Position numbers and translations under genes: made by a program. A DNA stretch of 64,000 nt, from contig JAPTOF010000003.1 of assembly GCA_028554755.1 (NCBI GenBank), positions 26,204,001-26,268,000 on the forward strand, in the 5' to 3' direction. Shown piece by piece: positions 50,022 through 63,353 of this stretch (position 1 is its first letter; the number at the start of each line of letters is the position of its first letter). A model generated the notes under the pieces. The model saw only the letters and a list, made by a program, of their open reading frames with translations, made no database searches and had not been told where the DNA came from. The stretch is from Cordia subcordata (Eukaryota; Streptophyta; Magnoliopsida; Boraginales; Cordiaceae).

Positions 50022-52208
50022 GGTCTTTTCTCATTCACAACATGGACATTTTTTAATTTATTATCTTTAGGTCCCTTTTTTTGTATTTTAACAAAAATGA
50101 GTCACTTTTTAGGGGTTTTTAAAAATTAACCTTTCGAATTTTGCAAATCAGGCTATAGATTTTGGAAATACGTTGTCAAAGTTTCTAAATCTAAGGTCAG
50201 CCTCCCTATATTAATATGATCGACGGACAGAATTCTCTATTAATAGATTTTCAAAATCTCTTTTCGAACTTTAGAAATCTGAGTTAGATTTTGGAAATCC
50301 CAAATTTGCCTTCCTACATTGACATGCCTTGGGGTAGAGAATATAATCGAATTCTCAACCAAAATCTAGATTTTAGAAATTTGAGTCCCAATTTTGAAAA
50401 TCTATTTTATATTTTAGAAATTTGAGTTTATAATTATGGAAATCCGATTCGGGTTTTTGTAGAATTCAAGTATATTCTTTGCCCCAGGTCATCTCATGGA
50501 ATTTAGGGATTTTTAGATTTCTGAAATTAGGAATCAGATTTTCAAAATATTTTTGATTTTTAAGATCCAAAAACCCCAATTGTCGAATTAACGGGTGCCA
50601 TTTCGCGTGCCTAGCTTTGGGAAATCCTTGAATAGATTTTGAAATTCCAGCATCGGATTTTTAAAATACGCGCTTGTATTTTCAAAATCTGCAAGGTCTT
50701 TTTCATAATTTTTGAAAAAAATGATTTTTTGAAAAACTGAAATTTTTTAGTTTTTGTAAAAAGAAATTGTATTTCAGTTTCTTTTAGAGATTTAGTTTTT
50801 TTAAAAACCAATCCAAATACTTGCTATAAAAGAAAGTATATATTTTTAAGAAAAATATTTTTTATAAAAAATATCCAAACCAAACAAATGCTTAAAAAAT
50901 AATTTTAATCCTTTAAACTACTCCTCAAATCCATCTATACAAGAGGGATACGATGTACATACGCTTAATGCCATTGTTTGTTCCTGGGTCCCACTTGACA
51001 TAGGTACATATAGGGTAGGAAAGTTAGCCAGTTCGTGTACGTCACATTTGGTAAACGCAAACGTCGCTATCTGTGCGGTCTTTGCAGAAGAGGCACCACA
51101 TCTATGCAAAACCTTCAGCAGTGGTTGCAAGTCAACATGATCTTTCTTCTTTTTTTGGCTGTTGCATACTAGTTTTACCATTAGGTGGTTGGTTTGAACT
51201 TCCTTGTATATTCTAGCTTGGAGTGTAACCTTGTTTAAAGGGCCAAATACTTGCTGTTGCCAGCTAGTTCTATCTGATGGTAAAGGTTGTTAATTTGTTA
51301 CTCAACGTAATTTATTTTATTAACAAGTTCTTGATTCAGGTAATAACGACTTTACTCTCGTAATAAAAAAAATACAAGTTTAAATTTAAAAAAATTAACT
51401 TATTGGGAGAACTTTTCTTTTACCATTCTCAGCATGATAAAAATTAGTCTAAAGTCAAATGTGATCTAAAAATATACTAGCTTAAAACAAAGAAAAAAAA
51501 TTTTAATTTTTCATAATGGAGGTATTTTTACAAGCACCGGGATACTTTTAAAAGTCTTTTAAATCCGTGTGAGAATTCATTAATTTTTGAAACATAATTC
51601 CTATTTTTGGGGTGTTTTGAGTTTTTCACTACTTCACATTAATCATAGCAGATACAATGTGTATGCTTGGATTCAAGAACGCATGGGCACGTATAGACAT
51701 TCGTGTTAGCAATAGTTCTAGTACGATTTTGTAGTCCCTAAGCCACGATGTACAAAAAAAAAAAATGCAATAAAAGGGCCACATTGTTTAGAAAGTTGAA
51801 TACCATCTTTGATTAAAGTAGGGCTGCAAAAGTCAACTGTTCTAAAGATAAACACAAACGAGAGAAGTGCTTCTGATCAATGTAAACAATATATATATTT
51901 TTTAAGAGCAAAATGAATACTTGTTTAAATTGTGAACAGAAAGAGAAATCTTGTCAATTGATTATTCTAATGGATTGAGTGGACAGGAGATAGCGACACG
52001 TATGATTAAACAAATGTTTGAAGTTTCGGCAAAACACGGAAAATCTTCAAATCGAGACTCTTGTCTGTGGGGGCTGTTTTTCAACATCTAAAATATTAGG
52101 GTTTTTTTCTTCTTTTTCTTTTTCTGTTTAAATCTAATCTTCCGCTTTCGTCAATAATTGTTTGCTTTGCTTTAAAACAAACAAATGTTTTGGTTGGCTA
52201 AACATATA
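50022..52208. other. Intergenic with a decayed MITE
   Basis: No gene. About 50700-50895 contains AAAAACCAATCCAAATACTT and AATATCCAAACCAAACAAAT, ends resembling the Tourist-like family of 32.4 and 57.2 kb, in a T-rich fold-back stretch. The region 50.1-50.6 kb repeats TTTTGGAAAT/AAATCTGA-type words many times without clear periodicity. Confidence 0.4.
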
Positions 52209-52823
52209 CTGTGTTTGTTTGGAGCTTATTATAAGACACTTATTTTATTTAATAATTTATATAAAAAAAATTATTTATTATCAATTTATTATAAGACATT
52301 TATAAGATACTTTTTATAAGATGTCTTATTTGTAGTTATAAAAAATAAGTTGGGTTTATAGTACTTATATCTTTTTAGATAGAAAATAATTAAAAATAAA
52401 AATTTTAAAAATTAAAAATAAAGAAAATTAAAATTTTTAAAATTAAAAAAAATAAAAAATTTAAAAACTAAAAATTTTTTAAAAATAAAAATGTTAAAAA
52501 TTAAAATTTTTAAAATTAAAAAAAATAAAAATTTAAAAACTAAAAATTTTTAAAAAATAAAAATGTTAAAAATTAAAATTTCAAAAATTTAATATTTTTA
52601 AAACAAAAACAAAAACTAATTAATATTTATATTTTATAATTTATTATTTAATTATAAAATTAAAATATCATGAGTCAAAATTGATAACATTATTATTAAA
52701 GTAACTTATATCAGTATTTCAACTAATAAACTAAACAGTCTTATTACATTAGACACTTATTTCTTATAAGACATTTCTCAAATTTTAGATTTTAGATTTC
52801 AGATAAGACTATTCCAAACAGAC
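52209..52823. mobile_element. Tourist/Harbinger-like element, about 615 bp, with internal 73-bp duplication
   Basis: The left end CTGTGTTTGTTTGGAGCTTA and right end (AGATAAGACTATTCCAAACAG) are imperfect TIRs and match the ends of the 24.1-kb element in inverted orientation. The interior is almost pure A/T and contains a tandem repeat of about 73 bp (52428-52500, 52501-52572). No coding capacity. Confidence 0.6.
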
Positions 52824-55800
52824 TAATAGTGGGCTCTTTAAATTTGAGTAAAATTAATTATTTTGGCTTTCGCATAACATATTATTCTAGCTGTTGTGAA
52901 AGCTCTTTTTCATCAACTCGTAGTAGGCTGTCTCTGGGTCATACCTTTGGTTTATTTGCTTTTCAAAGAAAAGTAAAGTTCCACCAATTCTCATCTAGAG
53001 CGTCAAATTTTGAAATAAATTATTTTCTTTTTGCAATTAACAGAATGGCTATCAAATATTTTGCTTTAACCTGTATATATGCCATCAGTACGAACTGTTT
53101 GCACTGTAAAGATTTTAATTAACACCATATATGTATTTTACCGAGGCCGAATTAGTGAAGTGCAGATTGATTTTTTTCCTTTTATTTCTTTATTTGATCA
53201 AGGTATTCTTAAACTATGTTAGATTTGAGACTATAATTTCTATGCGATTAGGAAAAAACCTTTCTAATAAGTGCGTTTTTTGGTATTCAAATTTATGTTC
53301 TCCTCCTTTTAGGTGTAAGGTCATTAACACCTCAACCAAACAACTTGTTGGTAAGTGCAAGTTTATGTTATAAGCTGTTAGGCTAAAGTCGCTTAATTTT
53401 AAAGCTCATATGACATTGTTGCAACTCTAAAAACAACAAATGATTTTTAAGCAATAAAGCGATGCCGCATCTACCGACCCAGTGAAATTAATTCCCTTTT
53501 GAAAGATGGTGTAAAGGATAATAACAGAAGAAAGAATATTTTCACGGCGAAAATACTTCACAGGTGGAGTATTCCTTGTCCAATACGTTTTGGCCAGTAC
53601 TATTACAAGTGAGATGCTCACTCTTACGTTGCAGAAGACCTCTTGAACGACTGAAATGTGTCAATTTTTCATACGGATTCTCAATATACTAGTAGTTTTA
53701 AGGATTAAAATTTAAAGAAAAAAATGAGGTTTGATTGTTAAAAAGGGGGCACTATGCTAGGTGAGAAAACTATATGGTTAGAAATAAGATCCGGACAACA
53801 AGTTATTGGTTAAGATAATAATGTAGTAGTAACCTCACCCCTGTAATAAGGAAATTAAAAGTTTGAATTCTTGAAGACATATTTATAAAGAGGACTTTTC
53901 TTCACCACTCCCAATCTCATATAATTTAGGAATACCCTGATTTAAAGTGCAAAAAAAAAAAAAGTCCGGACATTGAAAGCGACTCTTTTTATTCTTTAGA
54001 GGTGAAAGGTTAGGGAAATATACTGTTTGTGACCCATGAATCACTCATTGAAAAATTAAAATTTAAAAAGAAAAGCAAATGAGGAGCCAAGAGAGTATTA
54101 TAATGCATGTAATTCACTCACTCAACAATTATAATGTACCAGACCCAAACAAAAAAAACAATTGTAATGTATCATGTATGTAAAACATCAACGCGTGTTT
54201 GTGTTTTTTCAATAAATACGATGTGTGTGTCCGTGTGTTTTTAATATATATTTTCATTTGTCAATAAACACGATGTGGTTGAAATAACATCATGATGGAT
54301 TACTGTATGGGTAGGCAAGACTCCGTTGCGTATGTGGTATATAGTAGTAGTCATTCGAGCATTAATTAAGGTTTGGCTTGTTGTAATGATTCGCCATTCT
54401 TGACTTCATTGCTTTCAATTTAATCGTGACAATGTCACTTACTGTCAAAAAATGGTGACAGTTTGGCCTTTCCAGGTAGAAAGCGAAGGTTTTTTGGACG
54501 TGAAGCTGTACCGGATACACGTCGATGCTGATAATTAATTACTGCCATCAAATTGTTGTTGCCAACGTTATTTCATTAGTCAAGACATTCGGCTTTTGCT
54601 TTTATTTCTGTATATATAGGTCAGGAAAAGTCAAATGTGAAAGGACGCTGTATTGGACTAATAACGTGATTGCAGTAACATGATTTAAATTACTTTATAT
54701 TGTTAAATCTTTTTATATAATATTCTATGTTTAATGAAGAGTGAATAGTGCTCTACTCCCTCTAATTTTTGGTAAATGTATATGACCATTTGTGATCTCA
54801 AAACAATCGCTGATTCCGTTTTAAAAATATGTGCGTACCATAATTATAAGGAACTTTTGTACCTACTTTAAAGAGATTATGTACTATAGACTTTAGCAGG
54901 TATCATAAAGGAGTCTTGAACTTATTTTTAAAATTATAAAAAATAATATATACTTATAACAAATTACATGAAGTAGAATGTTGTTTACTTGATAACAAAA
55001 TTCAAACCACTCAAAAAAAAAACAAGGGGAAAGAGTTCCTCCACTCCTAGGTATATATATTTAATTTCCAAATGATTGTGTCACCAATTGTTCGGAATGG
55101 GACCACTAAGGTCTGCAAGTACTTTATGTCCCTGGATTCTTAAACATCCCGTGAAACACACCGTAAAATCAAAGTGAGGACAGGAATTTTCATTAGGAAA
55201 TCTTAACTCGAAATACGAATTTTATAATTTCATCGAGATAATTTTAGAGAAGTGATCTGATTTCGATCCTTCACACTTATTTAAAATTCGAGGATGTGCT
55301 TCGGAGAACCAAGAATTGGGAGGAAAAGTTTTGACCTCAAGGAAAGTTTAAATATAAACACATCATAATCTAAATTTAAGAATAATCTATTTCAATATAT
55401 ATTGTGCTTTGAAGAACTCATTATTCCTAACATTTTCCCTAATCCCTTAACTAATTTCTTGAAATAATGAACCAAACTTGATCTTTTTCTGATTCTTTAG
55501 TTATTCAAGCGTAATTTCTATTGATTTTAAAATTTCAAATTGATATATTTAATTAAGTTTCTTTCATAAATGAACGTTCCAAATGTCAAGATAGGTGGTG
55601 ACATTTAGAGAAAGCCTCCCTCCATAGACAAAGGCCTATCTAGTTCTAGCCTTTTAATTAATACATAGGTTAGTCCCGTACACATGCAAGACATAATTGT
55701 ATTTCACACCAAATGACCGTTTGGTACAAGGGAAAAAAAAATTCAATATTGAGATATCCTGGCCTTGTAAAAGGAATGGAAAATACCCAAAAATTTCGTA

Positions 55801-57195
55801 TTAAAATAATCATGAAACTATTTTGAATAGATCTAAAAATGTGTTAATTTTTTTCCTTTTCATGTTTTGCAAGTAAAAGTTTATACTCCAAATTAATTAT
55901 CTTTACCCATGTTTTCATTAACTGAGGTGATGATAGTCTTGATCTTACATATGGTACACAGTTGAATTATGGATGTTTAAATATTTCTTCTTCGTTCAAG
56001 GATAATCACAAAAAAGGAAAAAAGGAATAGATTCCTGAGAATTTGCTTGACCAATTAAAATACACAAGAGAACAAAAGCATTGGTTGAGATATCACGATC
56101 CCAGTCAACACGTCCGCTGTGCGAAAGACTGATGTCCATGCGAACAACGATGAGATAATTGATTCGTAGTAATCCTCATTAGCATGCTTCTTTTGGGGTG
56201 GGGTCCTAAGAAAACCCCCAATCAGAATCTGATGATCACCGTTTGTTTCTAAGCCCCCTCTAGTCTGTATTTTCTAGAAGACTTGTGATTGAAAGACTCA
56301 ATCATAGCCATAACAATATCTCCAAACTCATGCCACCTCCACATGTCAGCTTCATCTCAATCAAAACGTTGAAAAGTTTGTTTAGTTGTTGATCATCTTG
56401 TTTGGTAAGCAAGTGTTGGTTAGTGTCAATGGTGTGTGTGTGTGTGTGTGTGACACAGATTCAGCTCCCCTATTCGTGTTCATTTTTAGCGGGGCCAGGC
56501 TCTCAATATAATGGAGGTTTTATTCACTGTTCACATGCGCGTATGATATAAGATCATTTTGTTTAATTTGCAGAGTGTGGTGAGTGGTGTTTCCTTTTTA
56601 TTACAAGAGAAGTTTAAAGTTGGTTATGTAATAATTTTTTCGAAAGAGTATTCTTTTTTATCCTTTCTTAGTAAAGAGTTTAACTGTTCTAGTATTTTAA
56701 TAATGGCTCCAAACTAAAAGGTCTAGAATGCTATAGTTAGCCAGTCAATTTGCACAGCAGTAAACTTCTTGATAAACATGTTTCATAAGAAAACTCCGCC
56801 TCTATTTGGAAGCATCTTTACAATTTAGAATAATGTTTTCGTCTCTTGTGCTATTGAATATGTAATCATGCTTAACTAATACATTGAGAATCACGAATAT
56901 GATACTTAGAAGAACTTGAATGCTTCAGTTTATTTAGATGCTTCATGTAAATAACTAACTTGATACCTGAACTTTTATTATGCACTAAAGTTCAAGAATA
57001 ACGGAGTTCATTTTTGCAGTCTTAGGATTCTCTTCTAATCGTTAGTGTGAGTGACTAAAAGGTAAAATCCTATTTATTCATATCATAAACAATTAATTTT
57101 CAACCCTACCTTACTTTGTATCAACAACTCGTGAGCGTTACTTTTCGAGATTTATGATTGATGGCTCCAACCTACGGTTTCTTTGCTACATCTAT
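52824..57195. other. Intergenic, no gene seen
   Basis: 4.4 kb without a recognisable gene. The 97- and 80-residue plus-strand ORFs at 52829-53373 show no known domain. A (GT)n microsatellite occupies 56431-56452. A fragment at 56225-56240 loosely resembles miR172 but is not one. Confidence 0.5.
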
Positions 57196-57198
57196 TTA

Positions 57199-57425
57199 GG
57201 GCTCGTTTGGATTGGTTTTTTTCAAAAGCGTTTTTTTTAACAGTTTTTGAAAAACAGCTTTTTTTGATAAGCTAAAAATTTTGGCTTCTAAAAAAAGTTG
57301 TATTTGAGCTTTTTTCAGAGTTTCAGCTTTTTTAGAAGTCAAATCAAACAGTTATTGCAAATTTACTGTAATTTTTTCAGGAAAAAAATACTTTTTCTTG
57401 AAAACAAACCAATCCAAACAGGCCC
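57199..57425. mobile_element. Tourist-like MITE, 227 bp, TTA target duplication
   Basis: TTA flanks both ends (57196-57198 and 57426-57428). The termini GGGCTCGTTTGGATTGGTTT and AAACCAATCCAAACAGGCCC are almost perfect inverse copies. It is the best-preserved member of a family with copies at about 6.1, 23.2, 32.4, 43.8 and 50.7 kb. Confidence 0.85.
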
Positions 57426-57683
57426 TTAGTTTTTCGGTTGGAGGTTTGTAGTTTTGGCTTAGTGGTTTTTTGACTCTGTTTTGCCATTCCAGTTGTCGGT
57501 TCCCTTATCCATTATCGTGCGTTAGAACTTACTTTTGTTATTGGGCTCATAACAGCCTTTGTTTGCTAATAGGGCTCATAGCAGTCTTGTTGGGCTGCAT
57601 TGCACCGCGTTTCGCCTATTTTTTTACAACTTTTATCTCCTGTGATGTCGCCTATTTATTTATAACTTTTATATTGATGCAAT

Positions 57684-57782
57684 TTTTTTTAATACAAACC
57701 CCCATCGTCAGGAGATTTGAACTAGAACCTCACACTTGAAGGAAGATAGTTTCAACAACTTAAATTGTTCTTTAATTCCTCT
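57684..57782 (-). mobile_element. Short tRNA-like SINE, family B, copy 2
   Basis: The minus strand reads AATTTAAGTTGTTGAAACTA, then GTTCTAGTTCAAATCTCC (B-box-like), then CGATGGGGGTTTGTATT and an A tail. A 13-bp target duplication with one mismatch flanks it: ATATTGATGCAAT (57671-57683) and ATATTGATGTAAT (57783-57795). It is 99 bp long. Confidence 0.7.
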
Positions 57783-57795
57783 ATATTGATGTAAT

Positions 57796-59749
57796 AGAGT
57801 GAGGAAGGAAATAGAATACCCCTCGGTTTCTCTACCAACCCAAAAAGAGTAAAAAGGAAACGAAAGTCAAAATCATCTTGCTTGCACATTACAGGAATCC
57901 TTGATGTTTACTATCGTGGGGTGGAAGTGGACCATAAATTCTCCAAAGAAATAGAACACCATGTTGAAGCCTGACAACTTTGCACTAGATACTTCTTTTA
58001 TCACTACCCTTTTGCCCTTTTCTTTTTGTGTGTTAAAAGAGAAACTTTTCATTTACGTGAGAGCTAGATACGAGAAATATAATTATCCTATACCAACAAT
58101 TAAAATTTAATATCATGGATAATTTTGAGGGAAGGGAGAATGTTAGAAAACCATCTTACGTATGGAATGGTTAAGTTCCTTTTCTGCTTAAGCAGTTTCA
58201 TTTGTGGATATGATCATGTTTGTCAATTGGATGCAATTCTAACACAATAGGACAGCCTATTTAATCAATGTTTGCTATTACATTTGTTCAAAAATTGACC
58301 TTGTGATAAATAAATTGACACTTTGATAGTCTTGTCCATTTAAGCTAATAATATTTCTTACGCAAGTAGGTATCTAACATTCATAAACTTGAGTAAGCAG
58401 ATATGTAGGGATCAAACGAGGAGAAAATATTAATAAAATTCCAAATAAAATATTTCTATTTTGGTTGCAGAACGATTATCTCGTAAGGTTCACGTAGAAC
58501 TGTCAATCATTTGCCTCTAGGTCCACAGCGCCTTGCTTGTTTATTTTGGCCAAATATATCTGCTCAGAGACAGGCCAGCTAATTGCAAAAGAGGGGGGGG
58601 GGGGGGAATCCCTTTCCTTTCTTTCATTTTTTTCTTTTTTCTTTTTTCTTTTTTCCTTTTTTCTAAAAAGAGAATATCCTCTTAACATGAAACAAATCCC
58701 AAAACTTAAGGGAATGGTGTTTGTTAATATCTAAATTTAACCAGAAGAAGACAATTAGTCCAGAGAAATTGTGACAACACATGGATTATTGCATGTAATT
58801 TACAAAAATCAAACAACTTGACATTGTTAAAATTATCACCTGAAAGCAACAATACTCCATGTCGCTTTGTGACAAGACTCTGTACCCTGCCGCGGGGAAA
58901 AGGCGAACTCAGGCACTAAGACAAGATAATTAGAAAGAGGTTTAATTACATTGCTTAACTTTTAGTCGATGATAGGGACGTACGTATCTGAGAATTTTAA
59001 GTCGAAAGGGGTCACTGGCCTCAGAAATTTTTAAAAGATGTTTGTAAATATCATAATGGTGTGTTATAACTTTTGCTGAAACAAAATCTTAAATCCATCT
59101 GGGGCGACAACTACATCAGACGCAAGCGACACAGTCTAGGACCCACTGCTCCCACAATGTGACATAATACAACTTATTAATTTAAACGTGGTATTTAATT
59201 TGAATCATTCATGCCACGCTGGCAGCTACACCATGACACATTGAGCTTTATGTCACCAAATTCCAGCCCGCATCCAACTCATGACCATCCAACATGATAG
59301 TCCATAGAGGTCTATTCCATGATTGATCGACTTACAACCAAGCACCAACATGGCACCAGCGCCATATTATAACTACATGTTTTGCTTTTTTTACTCTTTC
59401 CCAAAGCGTTTTTGGCCTTTAGGATTTGCACATGCAAGCATTGCTTGCTGTTTTATGCTAAACACGTTCAAGTCTTTTCAACCATATTATTATTTGATTC
59501 AGTCGACTTATTTTACAAAGATTAAAAATATCAAAGAGAGGATTTGAGCATGCCGTGCATGTGCACGTCCTTTTTGTTTTTTTTTTTTTTGCGTTGAAGT
59601 GGCTTCCCACTCATGAAAGCTGGAGATGCCCAAAGTCAAAACGTCTCATTGGGCCACCGCTAGTTGGTATACGAAGTGACCTGCGATCCCCCCTCACTTT
59701 CGTATTTGATATCTCTCTCGTAACGTTAACAAATTATCCATAATATTAA
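57796..59749. other. Intergenic; mononucleotide G run and CT-rich tract
   Basis: No gene. 58593-58606 is a run of fourteen G followed at 58610-58665 by a (CTTTTTT)n-like tract. The short ORFs crossing these are low complexity. Confidence 0.5.
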
Positions 59750-60660
59750 AAGAGATTTAATTCGTCTCATCACCATTTCAGAAATTGTAGCAACTAGACT
59801 ACCGGCACCGCTCAACCAAGTTGCATCCATGTGATCTAAGCAACGGCTTAGCTAACGAATAACTGGAATTTGCTCCGATACCGAAAGTTAAGCTTCCCAT
59901 AGTGGTCTTGGTCTACTGCAATTCAACATTGGGTTGCGACCCTGGTCCCGTCGCATCCCATGGATGGCAATTGCCAGTGAAAGTACAAGCAATTAATTTA
60001 AGCCCAAGCTCTACTAAATTAGCAGTTATCATCTGTTAAATGCATACAGCTACAATCTGCATCCTACAGTAAATGGATCAAAACAGCTAGTCGAGAGCAC
60101 CAAAACGCTCACCTCCAGCAAGTCACCAGGATGGTTCAACTCTCGAATACAAAGGCTAATTCCAACACAGTGCAACTATTTCAACTACACAACTGCAAAT
60201 TGCAAAGCCCATCTGTGTATCAGCCTCCAACTCATTGCTCCCTACTTGTCATACATCCATCACCACAAAACTATGTGAACTCGAGCATTAACCTCGCGAC
60301 ATAACAAAGGGGAATTGTGATTCACATTTCACATGTCTCACATTAAGATAATGTCCCTCACCTGAGGGTCGACATAAGCTTGTCTAGATAACTTTGATCA
60401 CACGGCTGTTACACAATGGCTTCTACCCAGACCAACCTACGCCGGCACCGCTCCTCCCAGCGAGTGGCACCTATTACCAACACTGTTCACGGGCCCAGCA
60501 TATCCGAGAATTCAACTATCCTCACATACAGTTTTAGACGCATATGTTATAGATGCTGATAGGTCTAGCAGCAATGTACTAATATCACCTTTGATTATAT
60601 AGACACACCAAAACACCACATTGTGAACTACAATTTCATTTTGACCCTAAAAGCCACCTG
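59750..60660. other. Higher-GC block without ORF, unexplained
   Basis: Clearly richer in GC than its surroundings, with no open frame longer than short fragments and no known RNA. The near-identical words ACCGGCACCGCTC and CGCCGGCACCGCTCC occur at about 59801 and 60440. Possibly an old retroelement relic or a non-coding transcript downstream of the RDUF gene. Confidence 0.3.
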
Positions 60661-61204
60661 TAGGATATGAATGAAATTAATAATCCATCAAGAAAGAATA
60701 ATCCACAACGTAGAGCTCTCCATCTCATTCAAGCACTCTGAGTAAACAGGTTTCATAATTTACCAAAGGAAAATTAACTAACAAGAAGACATCATATTTT
60801 AGCTAACTACAATGAAAAATTGAAAGAAATTTAAGATAAAATAAACTGCAGCAGTGGTTCTTGGGTTCAAAAGGCACAGTAGTATATGAGGTCGAGTACC
60901 TTCATCATTCCGAGCCACCTCTTAACACTATCTTGTGTCCCCTGTCAACCTCCCCTGTTACATCATTTCCTTCTCTCCATTTGCTTCCGAGATATCAGGC
61001 AGCTTCGTATTAATGGCAACATTATCACTGAGCTGATTGTTGTGAAAATTAAAATGCAATCGTTACATTTCAGGGTATTTACATTGAGTGACAACCTGTC
61101 TCTTGCACTTAATCCTCTCCATATAATCAAACTTTATCATTATCATTCAGCAAATCCAGGCATCAGGAGAATTTCCCAATTTCCTCGTGATCATTATCAC
61201 TAAT
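60661..61204 (-). other. Probable RDUF 3' UTR
   Basis: Sequence immediately downstream of the minus-strand RDUF stop codon. The 105-residue plus-strand ORF here has no domain. The poly(A) site is not determined. Confidence 0.35.
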
Positions 61205-62359
61205 TCACCATCTCCTCTGGCCATCGTTTGCTTCAAATGCCCAATCTCTACGCCTTCTTGAAACAGAGTTGAACACAGATGATATTGAATTACTCCTGTG
61301 ACTAACCCTAGACTCTGGACTAGAACTCGACCCTGACAAGCCAGAACGAGAACTACCAGGGCGACCAAAACAAGCGAAAATATTCAGCAAAGCCCTTCTA
61401 AACCTCGTCCCACCACTAGTTGTTCTCGACACCCGGCCTCCTCTAGAGCCCCACGAAATCCTCCTCGGCACCCCATTATTATTGAACCCCCCATCCATCT
61501 CTGTATAAACCACAGGCAGCTCTCTTTCACCTCCACCCCCTCTTCTCCCACCTGAAAACCTCCCAACCGCGAATCCTCCCCCGGGCAATCTCCATATCGT
61601 TAACCCAACGGTCTCATCATCGTTTTGCTCATTCGACCCTCTATTCAACTCGCCCGAATCGTGCGTATCAGTAGGGAGCTCATGTCTACATACAGGGCAA
61701 GAATTACGCAAAGATAACCAGGGGAGGATGCAATCGGAATGGTATATGTGCTTACAGGGCATCTCGCGAGCCTCAGCCCCTAACTCAAAGGCCTCTTTAC
61801 ACACGGCGCAATGTGATTCAGTAGCTATATGACTCTCATCTATATCTATCGTTGGCATTGATTCTATAGCGGATTTTGACGCCGGAGGGTTATCCATCCG
61901 CCCGATTCCGTTCGCTTCAATCTGCGCTAACTGATCCAGCAGCCGGTCAAAACCCGACCCTAACAAAAACTCCGACATGCTTGCGGGTAAGGGCCTCAGA
62001 CCCGATCCGGCTCCATCGTCATAATAAAGCTCAAAACCACCTGCTGCAGCTCCGCCTCCGGCATCGGCGTCGGAGGGTCCCCGGAGGACGATGACCGGGT
62101 TAAACGGCGACCTGTCACCGGTATTCCTACGACTCCTTCGGATCCGAGGGCTGGAGACCGGGTCGGCCCCAGTAGATGGGCCGTGGTCGGGATTTCGCAT
62201 CATGTACATAGCGGCGGGCGGAAAACGACGCCGTTGGGTGGGAGTGTCGATTTCTTCAACGAAGCCGCCGTCGCAGTCGGGGCAGGTGATGGAGTCTTGG
62301 GTCCAAACACGAACAAATCTGTTGCATCTGTAACACCAATACGATGAAGACATCGACAT
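61205..62359 (-). CDS. RDUF1: RING-H2 and DUF1117 E3 ubiquitin ligase (RDUF1/2-like), 384 aa
   Basis: Intronless gene. Domains in order: an N-terminal zinc ribbon (residues 8-36, C9, C12, C26, C29 in [13 protein letters not shown]...CPDC), a low-complexity Gly/Ala linker, a RING-H2 finger (C184, C187, C202, H204, H207, C210, C221, C224, in CAVCKEAF...CKHIYHSDC...CPVC), then DUF1117 from about 250 ([21 protein letters not shown]) to the Arg/Ser-rich tail. All eight RING ligands are present, so it should be an active ubiquitin ligase. The domain set is that of Arabidopsis RDUF1 and RDUF2 (about 400 residues), ABA-induced ligases linked to drought tolerance, and of BCA2/RNF115-like proteins more broadly. 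The ATG at 62357-62359 is followed by [12 protein letters not shown], and the ribbon begins at residue 8, so this start is right. The 5' leader is CT-rich. I am confident of the class but cannot separate RDUF1 from RDUF2. Confidence 0.94.
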   Translation of the reverse strand: MSMSSSYWCYRCNRFVRVWTQDSITCPDCDGGFVEEIDTPTQRRRFPPAAMYMMRNPDHGPSTGADPVSSPRIRRSRRNTGDRSPFNPVIVLRGPSDADAGGGAAAGGFELYYDDGAGSGLRPLPASMSEFLLGSGFDRLLDQLAQIEANGIGRMDNPPASKSAIESMPTIDIDESHIATESHCAVCKEAFELGAEAREMPCKHIYHSDCILPWLSLRNSCPVCRHELPTDTHDSGELNRGSNEQNDDETVGLTIWRLPGGGFAVGRFSGGRRGGGGERELPVVYTEMDGGFNNNGVPRRISWGSRGGRVSRTTSGGTRFRRALLNIFACFGRPGSSRSGLSGSSSSPESRVSHRSNSISSVFNSVSRRRRDWAFEANDGQRRW

Positions 62360-63038
62360 ATCTCTATATCAAAAAATATATATATAGATCCAAAAGAGAA
62401 AAATAAATAAATAAAACCTACAAATGAAACTATTTATTTCAGATCTGACAAAAAAAACAACTAAAATTTGGAGAAAGAAAAAAAATTGAAGCCTTTGATA
62501 GAGAAAGAGATACGGGGATGGATTAAGGGGTGAAGATGAGAATGGCTTAGATGAGGATGGGGTGGGGGGATAGATGAGGAAGGGGGGCGAGGGGTGTAAT
62601 TGCGCATGAGGGCAAGGGTAAAATTGGAAATGAAGCGTTGAAGTGGTGACTGGGAATATTATGTGCAGTTGGCGTGGTATTAACGCTTTATTATGCGGAC
62701 GCGTGTTAACGAGTTGGATAAACGGCGTTATGGTGGAGCGTTTGTGGGTCCCAAAAAGTTGTTGACCTGGTTTTTTGCTCAAAAAATAGGAAAAGAAAAA
62801 AGCTGGCATACTTAAAACGAATCCAAGGCCACTTTTTCGGTTTTCTTTCCCCTATTTCCGCGTATTAATGCTACATTTATGATATTCTTTTAACAAATAA
62901 TTTGTCCCTCATTGTATGGTACAATATATAATGTATTGAATAACTGTTCAAGTCGTTTAAAAATAGTAAGAAAATTCGTGTACAACTAAATTTAAGGGAT
63001 TAGATAAAGAGGTCCTGTCCAATCTGTTATTTTAAATT
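62360..63038. other. RDUF promoter and leader region
   Basis: A CT-rich leader (minus strand) occupies about 62360-62560. Further upstream are GACGCGTGT (a CGCG/ABRE-coupling-like word near 62699) and TTGACC (W-box type, near 62762). No clear TATA box. The 146-residue ORF on the minus strand here is the translated leader, not a gene. Confidence 0.4.
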
Positions 63039-63344
63039 GAGTAAATGCAAGTTTTCCCGTTGTCTTTTGATTTATGTATATTATATTTTTTGTAGTATTA
63101 AAATTAATTAGTTGGTCTCTGTACTTTAATTTATTTGCACCAAATCTCTATAGTATCAAAATTAACTATGTATCTCCTAAAATTCTTACAAATGTGCAAA
63201 ATACCATCTTAAAATTTTTAAAAATGTACAAAATACCTCCTAAAATATATGAGGAAAAAGAAATATTTTGCACACTTTAAAAAAATTCAGGATAAAATAT
63301 AATATATAAATCAGAGTAAAAAGAAATAATATGAAATTTACTCT
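63039..63344. mobile_element. Short Mutator-like MITE, about 305 bp
   Basis: It begins GAGTAAATGCAAGTTTTCCC and ends with the inverted GAAATTTACTCT. A 9-bp direct repeat TTTTAAATT flanks it (63030-63038 and 63345-63353), as expected for Mutator-type insertion. Its GAGTAAA end resembles the 6981-7706 element. Confidence 0.5.
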
Positions 63345-63353
63345 TTTTAAATT